A stretch of DNA of 53,503 nucleotides from Pseudomonadota bacterium (GTDB lineage: Bacteria > Pseudomonadota > Gammaproteobacteria > Burkholderiales > Burkholderiaceae_B), in assembly GCA_023439305.1 (NCBI GenBank), contig JAEXOO010000041.1, positions 1-53,503 of the forward strand, given 5' to 3'. Under the pieces are notes generated by a model that did no database searches, was not told where the DNA came from, and saw only the letters and a program-made list of their open reading frames with translations. The stretch's first letter is position 1. Every line of letters begins with the position of its first letter. Shown one piece after another: positions 8,113 to 16,391 of the stretch. The position numbers and the translations under genes were made by a program.

Positions 8113-9480
8113 TCAGCCGACCTGGAAATTGCCTTCAGGGTAGCGGATCCGGCTGCGCTTGCGGGTCGCCAGCGTGTAGACCAGCGTCAAGGGGCCCAGA
8201 CGGCCGGTGAACATCAGCACCATCACCAGAAACTGGCTGGGGGCCGAGAGCTTGCCGGTGATGCCGTGGCTCATGCCGGTGGTGCTCAGGGCCGAGGCGA
8301 CTTCGAACAGAATGCTGATCAGCGGCAGGTCTTCCAGCAGTGTCATCACGAGCACCCCAAAGAAATACAGCGCTCCGGTGATCAAAAACAGGGCCAGGGC
8401 TTTCTGCACGGTTTCGGGGGCGACGGTGCGCTCCATCAACACGACTTCCTGGCGCTGGCGTACGTAGGAGCGCACGGCAGCCAGCAGCACGATCAGCGTG
8501 CCGATCTTGATGCCGGAGGCGGTACTGAGGGAGCCGCCTCCGATCAGCATCAGCAGGATCAGGATCAGCTGCGTGGGATCGCGCAGGTATTGGATGTCCA
8601 TGGTGGTGAAGCCGGCGGTGCGCGTGGCTGCGCTTTGCATCCAGGCGGCCAGGGCCTGGTCGCCCAGGCCCAGCATTCCCAATGTCTTGGGATTGTTCGC
8701 TTCCAGCAGCCACAGCGCCGAGAAACCGATCAGGTTCAGGATCAGGGTGCCGATCAGGATCAGCTTGGTGTAGGCCTGGAGGCTGCGCCATTGCCACTTC
8801 TGATTGACATCGGCCAGAACCGAGAACCCGATGCCACCCAGGATGATCAGGCCCGAGAGCGTCATGACGGCGATGACGTCGCCCGATACCGGCACCAGTG
8901 AGTCATGGAACAAGGAATAGCCCGCGTTGTTAAAGGCGGTAACCGCATGAAAGAGCGCTCGATACAGCGCCGTTTGCCACGGCATGTCGATGATCCAGCG
9001 CAGGAACAGAATCAGGGCAGCGGTCAGTTCGATCACGGCGGCGATCTTGAATACCTGCAAGGCGGTGCTGCGGATGCGCGAAACACTGGTCTGGTTGAAG
9101 GCTTCCAGCGCCAGGGCCTGCTGGCTGACGCTGATGCGCTTGCGCATGGTGATGGCGGCGATGACTGCAAAGGTCACAAAGCCCATGCCGCCGACCTGCA
9201 CCAGCAGCGCCAGGGTGATCTGGCCGAAGTGCGTCAGTTCGGACGCCGGGTCCACCACGGTCAGTCCGGTCACGGTGACAGCCGAGGTCGCCATGAACAG
9301 GGCTTCGAAAAAACTCAGGCGTTCGACGGCGGCCTGGGGCAGGCTCAGAATGATCGCGCCCACCAGGATCAAGGCCAGAAAGCCCAGGGCCAGCACCAGC
9401 GGCGGACTGGCGCTGAGCGTGCGAGTGCGGTGGTGAGTCCCGCTGCTGCGGGGAATCAGGGTGGGCAGCCAGTCGCGCAT
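8113..9480 (-). CDS. ktrB: Potassium channel subunit KtrB (TrkH family)
   Basis: 455 residues with four M1-P-M2 repeats. The four filter glycines are visible in TVTGLT (about residue 71), NNAGYS (about 186), RTAGFT (about 291) and STTGMS (about 401), the TrkH/KtrB selectivity-filter pattern. KtrB is the membrane dimer that conducts K+ with Na+ assistance, gated by the KtrA ring. It lies 2 bases downstream of ktrA, so the two are cotranscribed and probably translationally coupled. Length and filter sequence fit KtrB better than TrkH (about 480 aa). Confidence 0.9.
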   Translation of the reverse strand: MRDWLPTLIPRSSGTHHRTRTLSASPPLVLALGFLALILVGAIILSLPQAAVERLSFFEALFMATSAVTVTGLTVVDPASELTHFGQITLALLVQVGGMGFVTFAVIAAITMRKRISVSQQALALEAFNQTSVSRIRSTALQVFKIAAVIELTAALILFLRWIIDMPWQTALYRALFHAVTAFNNAGYSLFHDSLVPVSGDVIAVMTLSGLIILGGIGFSVLADVNQKWQWRSLQAYTKLILIGTLILNLIGFSALWLLEANNPKTLGMLGLGDQALAAWMQSAATRTAGFTTMDIQYLRDPTQLILILLMLIGGGSLSTASGIKIGTLIVLLAAVRSYVRQRQEVVLMERTVAPETVQKALALFLITGALYFFGVLVMTLLEDLPLISILFEVASALSTTGMSHGITGKLSAPSQFLVMVLMFTGRLGPLTLVYTLATRKRSRIRYPEGNFQVG

Positions 9481-9482
9481 GA

Positions 9483-10136
9483 TCAGACCAGTTTGGGAGC
9501 GGCGGTGCGCAGGGCCTGAAGCTGCCCGAACAGGATCAGCAGATCCTTGGCATGCAGGGCGTAATCGGATTCGGGCTGGATGACGGTTTCGCCGCGGCGC
9601 TTGACCAGCAGCACCTGAACGTCGTCCAGTTGCTCACGCAGTACTTCGCGTATGGTCTGTCCGTTCATGCTGTCGCTGGCGGTGACTTCCACCAGATAGT
9701 CGCCATTGCCCAGGGTGATGTAGTCGTTCACCATGGGGTAGCTGAGCATTTGAGCCACGCGTATGCCCATTTCTTCTTCGGGGTGGATAATTCGGTTCAC
9801 ACCGATCTTGGCCAGGATCAGGTGCTGGGCGTGGGAGATGGCCTTGGCCCAGATGGTGGGAACGCCGAAGCTTTTCAGGTGCACGACGCAGACCAGGCAG
9901 GCCTCGATGTCAGCGCCGATGGCCACCAGCACCACGTCGTAATTGTCCAGTCCCAGCTCTTCCAGGGCCTGGCGGTCGGTTACATCCGCAATAACGGCAC
10001 GGCTGAGCTGATCAGCGTATTTGTCCACCAGCTTGGGATTGGTGTCCACGCCCAGGACGGAATGCCCCATTTTCATCAGTTCCAGGGCGGCGGCCGAGCC
10101 GAAGCGGCCTAGCCCGATTACTGCAAACTGTGCCAT
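9483..10136 (-). CDS. ktrA: Potassium uptake regulatory subunit KtrA
   Basis: 217 residues. An RCK-N Rossmann domain opens with AVIGLGRFGSA (residues 5-15), with acidic D31 closing strand 2 (VLGVDTN). The RCK-C domain begins near residue 140. KtrA forms an octameric nucleotide-binding ring (ATP/ADP, NAD) that opens KtrB, giving rapid K+ uptake after osmotic shock. It is the first gene of ktrAB. No strong ribosome site precedes the ATG. The 150-base region shared with the divergent OYE gene holds a small inverted repeat GACTT-GT-AAGTC (10165-10176). Confidence 0.9.
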   Translation of the reverse strand: MAQFAVIGLGRFGSAAALELMKMGHSVLGVDTNPKLVDKYADQLSRAVIADVTDRQALEELGLDNYDVVLVAIGADIEACLVCVVHLKSFGVPTIWAKAISHAQHLILAKIGVNRIIHPEEEMGIRVAQMLSYPMVNDYITLGNGDYLVEVTASDSMNGQTIREVLREQLDDVQVLLVKRRGETVIQPESDYALHAKDLLILFGQLQALRTAAPKLV

Positions 10137-10290
10137 AGGTCATTGATCCGATTGAGGCTTGAAAGACTTGTAAGTCAAATTAAGCGTTGGTGGTATAAAG
10201 GAAAATCTGGTAAAAACCCTTATCGGGTATTCCCTTGGGCGCGTGTCGCATCGATCCGGGAAGAACTTCAATAGTGGACAGTGTAAAACA

Positions 10291-11391
10291 ATGGCAAGTT
10301 TGTTTGACCCTATCAAACTGGGCGATATTGAACTCAGAAACCGCATCATCATGGCGCCGATGACACGTGCGCGTGCCTCGGAAGGGCGCATGCCCAACGA
10401 TTTGATGCGGATCTACTATTGCCAGCGCGCCAGTGCGGGGCTGATTGTAACCGAGGCGACCTCTGTGTCGCCGCAAGGCGTGGGCTATGCGCACACGCCG
10501 GGCATCTGGAGCAGCGCGCAGGTAGAAGCCTGGCGCCACATCACCGAGGCCGTGCATGCCAAGGGCGGACGCATTGTGCTGCAGCTGTGGCATGTGGGCC
10601 GTGTCTCGGACCCCGAATTTCTGTACGGACAGATGCCGGTTGCGCCCAGCGCCATTGCTTGCGAAGGTAAGGTCAGCCATTTGCTGCCCGAACGCGCTTT
10701 CGTGGTTCCACGTGCTTTGCACACCGAGGAAATCGCCGATGTCGTGGACGACTTCGCCGTGGCCGCTCAGAACGCCCTGAGCGCCGGGTTCGACGGCGTG
10801 GAGATCCATGCCGGCAATGGCTACCTGATCGACCAGTTCTTGCACGACGGCTCCAACACGCGCACCGATGCCTATGGCGGATCCATCGAAAACCGTTCGC
10901 GTTTCCTGCTGGAGGTGGTGGACGCCTGTGTGGCGATCTGGGGTTCGGGGCGGGTGGGGGTGCACCTGTCGCCCCGCGGCGGCCTGCACGGCATGAAGGA
11001 TTCCGATCCTCAGCGCCTGTTCTCCTATGTGGCGCGCGAACTGGATCGGCGTGACATCGCCTTTCTGTTCCTGCGCGAAAGCCCCGCCTCGGACAGCTTG
11101 CTGCCCTTGATCAAATGCCAGTTCGGCGGCGCCGTCATTGCCAATGAGCACTTCGATCTGCCGACGGCGCAGACCACCTTATCCAAGGGCATGGCCGATG
11201 CCGTGTCGTTCGGTAAGGCTTTTCTGTCCAATCCCGACCTGCCGCTGCGCTTGCAGATGCGCGCGCCACTGACGGCCTGGGAAAGCGATACCTTCTATAC
11301 CCAAGGCCCCAAGGGCTATACCGACTACCCGTACCTGGACGCGCCGCCCGAATGCGAATACCAGGTAGGGGTGGATCTGCAGGCGCATTAA
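10291..11391 (+). CDS. Old Yellow Enzyme family alkene reductase (NemA-like)
   Basis: 366 residues from ATG 10291, where family homology begins (ASLFDPIKLGDIEL); a longer frame to 10243 has no homologous sequence. FMN-dependent TIM barrel. EIHAGNGYLIDQFL gives H173 and N176, which bind the substrate carbonyl, and Y178, the proton donor. APMTRARA and LQLWHVGR are further family marks. It reduces activated C=C bonds (enones, maleimides, nitro esters) using NAD(P)H. No nemR-type repressor is adjacent. It converges on the MHS transporter gene with 7 bases between the stops. Confidence 0.88.
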   Translation: MASLFDPIKLGDIELRNRIIMAPMTRARASEGRMPNDLMRIYYCQRASAGLIVTEATSVSPQGVGYAHTPGIWSSAQVEAWRHITEAVHAKGGRIVLQLWHVGRVSDPEFLYGQMPVAPSAIACEGKVSHLLPERAFVVPRALHTEEIADVVDDFAVAAQNALSAGFDGVEIHAGNGYLIDQFLHDGSNTRTDAYGGSIENRSRFLLEVVDACVAIWGSGRVGVHLSPRGGLHGMKDSDPQRLFSYVARELDRRDIAFLFLRESPASDSLLPLIKCQFGGAVIANEHFDLPTAQTTLSKGMADAVSFGKAFLSNPDLPLRLQMRAPLTAWESDTFYTQGPKGYTDYPYLDAPPECEYQVGVDLQAH

Positions 11392-11398
11392 TCTCAGC

Positions 11399-12727
11399 TT
11401 AGGCACCTACTTTGCTGCCGGCGGGTGAGTGGCGCTTGGGGGGATGGCGCTGCGGCGTCGTGGGTTTGATGGTGGCCACGCTGATCGCCGAGATCAGGCC
11501 CACGACGATGGTGTAGGCTACGATCAGCCAGGGTTGGCCGTCGTTGGCCCTGAGCAGCGCGGTCGAGATAATGGGCGTGATGCCGGCGGCGAAGATGCCC
11601 GACATCTGGTAGACAAACGAGATCCCGGTGTAGCGCACCTTGGTGTCGAACAGCTCGCAGAACAGGGCGGCTTCGGGGCCGTAGACAGACGCATACAGAA
11701 TGCCGAAGGGGATGACGATGGCCAGCCAGACGATCATCAGATTGTCGCTGTGGGTGGTGATCAGCCAGAAGGCGGGCAGGGACGACAGGCCGGTCAGCAA
11801 GGCACCCCAGAAATAGACGCGAGTGCGGCCCAGGCGGTCGGACAAGGCTCCGAAGAAAGGAATGGTGAAGCACATGACCACGGCCGAGGCCATGACGCCT
11901 GTCAGCGCCTGGGTGCGGCTCAGCGCCAGATGGTCGGCCAGGTAGCTGATCATGAACACCCCGAAGATATTGAAGAACACGCCGTCGATGAAGCGCGCGC
12001 CCATGCCTTTGATGATGTTGCCGGGGTAGCGCTTGATCATGTCCACGAAAGGAATCTGGCTTTCCGCATTTTCTTTCTTGACCTGTTCGAACTCGGGGCT
12101 TTCCTTGACCGACAGGCGGATGTACATGCCCACCAGCACCAGTAGCACGGAACCTAGAAAGCCGATGCGCCAGCCCCAGGCCAGGAACTGTTCGTCGCTC
12201 AGCAGGCTGGAGAGCAGGGCGACCACGCCCGAGGCCAGGCACAGGCCGGTGGCCAGGCCGACCTGCGGCCAGGAGGCATACAAGCCGCGCTTGTTGGCCG
12301 GCGCGTATTCGTAGGCCATCAGCACGGCGCCGCCCCATTCGCCGCCCAGTCCTATGCCCTGAAAAACGCGGCAGACCAGCAGGAGTATGGGTGCCCAGAT
12401 ACCGATGCTTTCATACGAGGGAATCAGTCCGATGGCCATGGTGGCCACGCCCATGATGGTCAGGGTCAGCACCAGCATGCTCTTGCGGCCAATTTTGTCG
12501 CCGAAGTGGCCGAAGACCACGCCCCCCAGCGGGCGGGCGATAAAGCCCACGGCAAAGGTGGCATAGGCCAGCAGCGTGCCCACATAGGGGTCGTCGCTGG
12601 GAAAGTACAGCTTGTTGAACACCAGTCCGGCTACAACGCCGTAAAGGAAGAAGTCGTACCATTCGATAGTGGCGCCGATGACGGAGGCCGTCACTACGCG
12701 TTTGACGGTTTTCTGATCTGCTGACAT
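11399..12727 (-). CDS. MHS-type MFS transporter (metabolite:H+ symporter)
   Basis: 442 residues, 12 predicted helices, start supported by CAGGAGA. The N-terminal GATIEWYDFFLYG and the loop-2 motif GHFGDKIGRKSML are signatures of the MHS (ShiA/ProP/KgtP) family, and RVFQGIGLGGEWGG is the second. It imports a small organic acid or osmolyte with H+. It lies 90 bases behind the GMC oxidoreductase on the same strand, so the pair probably imports and oxidises one substrate under control of the divergent IclR protein. Confidence 0.88.
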   Translation of the reverse strand: MSADQKTVKRVVTASVIGATIEWYDFFLYGVVAGLVFNKLYFPSDDPYVGTLLAYATFAVGFIARPLGGVVFGHFGDKIGRKSMLVLTLTIMGVATMAIGLIPSYESIGIWAPILLLVCRVFQGIGLGGEWGGAVLMAYEYAPANKRGLYASWPQVGLATGLCLASGVVALLSSLLSDEQFLAWGWRIGFLGSVLLVLVGMYIRLSVKESPEFEQVKKENAESQIPFVDMIKRYPGNIIKGMGARFIDGVFFNIFGVFMISYLADHLALSRTQALTGVMASAVVMCFTIPFFGALSDRLGRTRVYFWGALLTGLSSLPAFWLITTHSDNLMIVWLAIVIPFGILYASVYGPEAALFCELFDTKVRYTGISFVYQMSGIFAAGITPIISTALLRANDGQPWLIVAYTIVVGLISAISVATIKPTTPQRHPPKRHSPAGSKVGA

Positions 12728-12817
12728 GCATGGTCTCCTGTGATGCCGGGATCTGCGTCCCGGTGGGTGCTGTGTGCGATCAAGACTGCGGATGGCGCGG
12801 CGGGCTGCCGCGCGGAT

Positions 12818-14473
12818 TCAGGCGGCGATTCTGGCCTCGGGCGTATCGGCGCCGCTGTCCTGACGGCGAGCATCAGCCAGGATGAATTCGCTGGCGCGGT
12901 CAGCCACCATGACAATGGGGACATTGGTGTTGCCCGATACCAGGGTGGGCATGATGGAGGCATCCACCACTCTCAGTCCAGGTACGCCGTGCACGCGCAA
13001 TTGGGCATCGACGACGGCCAAGGGGTCGTCAGCCTGCCCCATGCAGGCCGTGCCGGTGGGGTGGAAGATGGTCGCGCCGTATTCGCGGCAGAAATGCAGG
13101 ATTTCCTCGTCCGTCTGCACCTCGTGACCGGGGCGGAATTCGCGCGCCATCAGTTCGGCCATCGGGCCGCTGCCGGCGATGCGGCGCGCAGTCTTGATCG
13201 AGGCGATGGCCGTGCGGCGGTCCAGGTCGGTATCCAGGTAGTTGGGATGGATGGCGGGGGCGTCGAATGGATCCGCCGAACGCAGCTCCAGGTGGCCGCG
13301 CGATTCGGGGCGCAACTGGCACACTGAAAACGTGCAGCCGGAAAAGTCATGCACCTTGCCGCCCGCCATATCGGCCGACAGTGTGCCAAAGTGAAACTGG
13401 ATATCCGGCGTGGGGGCCTCGGGCAGGGCCTTGCAGAAGATGGCGCCCTGATTGATGCCGATGGACAGGGGGCCGCCGCGAAACAGCAGCCATTGCAATC
13501 CCATGCTGGCCTTGCCCCAGAGCGAGCGCAACTTGTCGTTGTCGCTGATGGGCTTGTTCACTTCGTAGATCAGGCGAAACTGCAGGTGATCCTGCAGATT
13601 CCGGCCGACGCCGGCCATGTCGCGCACGACGGGAATACCGAACTTCTGCAGCATCGCGGCCGGACCTATACCTGATAGCTGCATCAGTTGGGGCGACTGC
13701 AGCGCGCCTGCCGACAGGATGACTTCGCGTCGTGCCCGCAGAGTCTTGATCTGACCGCCTTGGCGATAGCGCACGCCTGCGGCCCGTCCGTGTTCGGTGA
13801 TGATGGCGCTGGCCTGGGCCAAGGTCTTGATGCGCAGGTTGGGACGTTCGCGCGCCGGATTCAGAAAGGCGACGGCGGTGGAGCAGCGTCGGCCTCGGTG
13901 CGTGGTCAACTGGTAATAGCCCGCGCCTTCCTGGTCGCCTGTATTGAAATCCTGCACGCGCGGGATGCCATTATGCTGGGCCGATGCGATGAACGCATCC
14001 ACCAGCTCATTGCGGGTGCGTATGCTGGTGGCGTGCAGCGGGCCGTCGGTGCCGCGCGTGGGGCCAGACCCCAGGTCGTTGTTTTCGATACGGCGAAAGT
14101 AAGGCAGGCATTCATCCCAGGACCAGCCTTTGTTGCCCAGCGCAGCCCAGTGATCGTAGTCTTGCTTCTGGCCGCGCACGTAGATCAGGCCATTGATGGA
14201 ACTGCAGCCGCCCAGGGTCTTGCCGCGCGGCCAGTAGATTTCCCGGTTCAGCATATTGGGGTCGGGCTGGGTATGGAAGCCCCAGTTCAGCTGCGGGTTG
14301 AACATGGTCTTGCCGTAGCCGATGGGAATGTGTATCCAGGGATTGCTGTCGGGCGGGCCGGCCTCCAGCAGGCAGACCGTGTATTTGCCGTTTTCGCTGA
14401 GCCGGTTGGCCAGTACGCAACCGGCGGATCCTGCGCCCACGATGACATAGTCGACGCTTTCAGTGGTGTCCAT
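12818..14473 (-). CDS. GMC-family FAD-dependent alcohol/choline dehydrogenase-like oxidoreductase
   Basis: 551 residues. The N-terminal GAGSAGCVLA (about 12-21) is the FAD dinucleotide fold, and the GMC signature follows (PRGKTLGGCSSINGLIYVRG, about 83-102). Near the C-terminus IFHPTGTACMG (about 475) carries the active-site histidine, with the partner residue in SGNTNVP (about 517). These enzymes oxidise primary alcohols or choline. No betaine aldehyde dehydrogenase lies next to it and the operon partner is a carboxylate-type transporter, so an alcohol substrate other than choline is likelier. Confidence 0.87.
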   Translation of the reverse strand: MDTTESVDYVIVGAGSAGCVLANRLSENGKYTVCLLEAGPPDSNPWIHIPIGYGKTMFNPQLNWGFHTQPDPNMLNREIYWPRGKTLGGCSSINGLIYVRGQKQDYDHWAALGNKGWSWDECLPYFRRIENNDLGSGPTRGTDGPLHATSIRTRNELVDAFIASAQHNGIPRVQDFNTGDQEGAGYYQLTTHRGRRCSTAVAFLNPARERPNLRIKTLAQASAIITEHGRAAGVRYRQGGQIKTLRARREVILSAGALQSPQLMQLSGIGPAAMLQKFGIPVVRDMAGVGRNLQDHLQFRLIYEVNKPISDNDKLRSLWGKASMGLQWLLFRGGPLSIGINQGAIFCKALPEAPTPDIQFHFGTLSADMAGGKVHDFSGCTFSVCQLRPESRGHLELRSADPFDAPAIHPNYLDTDLDRRTAIASIKTARRIAGSGPMAELMAREFRPGHEVQTDEEILHFCREYGATIFHPTGTACMGQADDPLAVVDAQLRVHGVPGLRVVDASIMPTLVSGNTNVPIVMVADRASEFILADARRQDSGADTPEARIAA

Positions 14474-14543
14474 TGCCTCACTCCAGTTCTGTTTGTGCAG
14501 CCAGTCTGAAGATTCAGGCCTGAAACATTTATAGGGTAAACAC

Positions 14544-14564
14544 GGAAAGTTCCGGGCATGGAAC
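14544..14564. promoter_or_regulatory. Candidate IclR-family operator
   Basis: Two overlapping inverted repeats, GGAA-AG-TTCC (14544-14553) and GTTCC-N6-GGAAC (14549-14564), sit between the divergent GMC and IclR genes. IclR proteins commonly bind imperfect palindromes with TTCC/GGAA arms. Position and symmetry fit; binding is inferred. Confidence 0.5.
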
Positions 14565-14618
14565 GCTAAGTATCATTTCCGTTTCATTTACCGTTCATCG
14601 TGACATAGCGAGGCTGTG

Positions 14619-15416
14619 ATGCAGGCCGAAGATTGCCGTTCCCTGAGAGTCCTGACCGTGCTGGAACAACTGAGCCATACGCAGTACGCCCAGACGCTGG
14701 CCCAGCTGGCGCAGCGCACAGGCCTGCCCAAAAGCAGTCTGCTGCGCATTCTGCAGTCTCTGGAGCAAGCGGCATATGTGATGCGGGTTCCGGGCGACGG
14801 GGGCTATATGCCGGGGCCGCGTGCGCATCACTTGGCGGCGGGTTTGCTCGGTTCGCCTCATTTCCTGCGCGCCAGCCGGCACGTGCTGGGACGCCTGGTG
14901 GGCATCATCGGCGAATCCTGCAATCTGACGGCGCTGGCCGGGGATACGGTGCAGTATCTGTCGCGGGTGGAAAGTCCTGAACCTATGCGGCTGCAGCTGC
15001 GTATGGAGATTGGCGCCCGTGTGCCCTTGCATTGCACGGCCAGTGGCAAGCTGTTTCTGGCCTTGGCGCCAGAGCTGCAGCGTCGACAGACGCTGGATCG
15101 GATTGCGCTCGAGGCCTTGACGCCGCGTTCGCTGGTGGATCGGACACGCCTTGAAGAGGCGCTGGACAGCATACGCAGCCAGCGCATCGGTATCGACAAT
15201 GAAGAGTTCGTGCGGGGCATGGTAGCGATCGCCGTGCCGGTCTACGATGAGCAGGAGCAGTTGGTGGCCGCCTTGGCGTGTCATGCCGCCACGGCTCAGC
15301 GCTCCATGGCTGAGCTGCTGCAGTTTGCGGGCCCCATGCGCGAGGCGGCGGCCGAGATGGCTGCGCTGTTCGGGCGTTCCGGCCTTGAGCGCGAAGAGGC
15401 GTCTGTCCGGGCCTGA
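14619..15416 (+). CDS. IclR-family transcriptional regulator
   Basis: 265 residues from ATG 14619 (GTG 14616 immediately precedes it in frame). Winged helix-turn-helix in residues about 8-60 (TLAQLAQRTGLPKSSLLRILQSLE), then the IclR effector domain (about 75-255) with GIDNEEFVRGMVAIAVPVYD, the usual ligand-pocket segment. It is divergent from the GMC dehydrogenase/MHS transporter operon, which it most probably controls through the palindrome at 14544-14564. Confidence 0.9.
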   Translation: MQAEDCRSLRVLTVLEQLSHTQYAQTLAQLAQRTGLPKSSLLRILQSLEQAAYVMRVPGDGGYMPGPRAHHLAAGLLGSPHFLRASRHVLGRLVGIIGESCNLTALAGDTVQYLSRVESPEPMRLQLRMEIGARVPLHCTASGKLFLALAPELQRRQTLDRIALEALTPRSLVDRTRLEEALDSIRSQRIGIDNEEFVRGMVAIAVPVYDEQEQLVAALACHAATAQRSMAELLQFAGPMREAAAEMAALFGRSGLEREEASVRA

Positions 15417-15456
15417 TCAGAACCTCGTCCGGGGGTTGGCGCGATATGCGGGCGGT

Positions 15457-15879
15457 TCAGCTGCCGCGCACGATGCGGAACGTGGCCGCCGCCTTGACCA
15501 GCAGGCGGCCTTTTTCGTCGTAGCCGCCGCCTTCGCAATAGGCCGTGTCTTCTTCGAGGAAAAGGCAGCGGGTGCGAAACCAGACATCGCTGCGGGCGGG
15601 CAGCAGGAACTGGGAGTTCATGTCTATGGTGGCCATGCCTGAACCGGGGCGGCAGGCCCGGGCGGCCGCGCTGAGCGTGAAGTCCAGCACGGCCATCAGG
15701 GTGCCGCCGTGCACGTCGGCGCGTGCGTTGGCATTGCAGGCCTGCCAGGGCAGAAAGGTTTCCACGCCGTCCGGCGAACTGGATACCGTACGCAGGCCCA
15801 GATGCTGCATCAAGGGGATGTGGGTGCCGAAAAAATCCTGCTTGTGCACGGGCTGTTCGGCCTGCAAGGCGTCCATCAT
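15457..15879 (-). CDS. PaaI-type hotdog-fold acyl-CoA thioesterase
   Basis: 140 residues. The hotdog signature NARADVHGGTLMAVLDFTLS (about 50-69) places the HGG turn before the long central helix, with the aspartate (D66) that in PaaI-type enzymes activates water. It hydrolyses acyl- or aryl-CoA thioesters, specificity unknown. Its ATG at 15879 overlaps the TGA of the upstream yqeY-like gene (ATGA), so translation is likely coupled; a second ATG at 15876 is also possible. Confidence 0.8.
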   Translation of the reverse strand: MMDALQAEQPVHKQDFFGTHIPLMQHLGLRTVSSSPDGVETFLPWQACNANARADVHGGTLMAVLDFTLSAAARACRPGSGMATIDMNSQFLLPARSDVWFRTRCLFLEEDTAYCEGGGYDEKGRLLVKAAATFRIVRGS

Positions 15880-16337
15880 GGGGTCAGTTTTTGCTTTACC
15901 AAGCCCGAAACGGCGGACATGTCGGCACGGCCGGCCAGCTTGGCCTTGACCAGGCCCATGACCTTGCCCATCAGCGCGGGGCCTTGTGCACCTTCTGATT
16001 GGGCTTGGGCGATGGCGCCGTCCACAATTTCGTCGATTTCAGCGGCATCGGCTTGCTGGGGCAGGTATTCCTGCAACACCACCAGTTCGGCTTTTTCTTT
16101 GTCGGCGCTTTCCGTGCGACCGGCCTGCTCAAAGGCCTGGATGGATTCACGACGCTGCTTGACCTGCTTTTCGATGATGGCGGTGACCTCGGCATCGCCC
16201 AGTTCGGTGCGTTCATCGACTTCGCGCTGTTTGACGGCCGCTTGCAAAAAGCGCAGCGTGCCCAGGCGTTCGCTATCGCGAGCGCGCATGGCGGTCTTGA
16301 TGTCGTCGGCTAAACGTGTCTTGAGTGTTTGACTCAT
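15876..16337 (-). CDS. yqeY: GatB/YqeY domain protein
   Basis: 153 residues from ATG 16337, which has AGGA upstream at proper spacing; eight extra residues to 16361 are unlikely. It is an all-helical YqeY fold: KTRLADDIKTAMRARD..RLGTLR at the N-terminus, EYLPQQADAAEID in the middle, GKVMGLVKAKLAGRADM at the C-terminus. It resembles the tail domain of GatB and is thought to bind tRNA or act in amidotransferase-like reactions, but its role is unproven. Usually found near rpsU-dnaG; here it is paired with a thioesterase. Confidence 0.88.
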   Translation of the reverse strand: MSQTLKTRLADDIKTAMRARDSERLGTLRFLQAAVKQREVDERTELGDAEVTAIIEKQVKQRRESIQAFEQAGRTESADKEKAELVVLQEYLPQQADAAEIDEIVDGAIAQAQSEGAQGPALMGKVMGLVKAKLAGRADMSAVSGLVKQKLTP

Positions 16338-16391
16338 GGTGATTCCTGGTTGAACGGGCAAAGTGTTTATTTTAACCCAGCCTGGCGTCAG

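Noticed and set aside
10165..10176. GACTT-GT-AAGTC inverted repeat between ktrA and the OYE gene as a NemR-type operator
   Set aside because: Arms are only five bases and no regulator is adjacent, so chance is likely.
10180..11151. Long minus-strand open frame (323 codons) opposite the Old Yellow Enzyme gene
   Set aside because: It is a third-position shadow of a clear OYE gene: no domain, no ribosome site, unlikely composition rich in H, Q, G and A.
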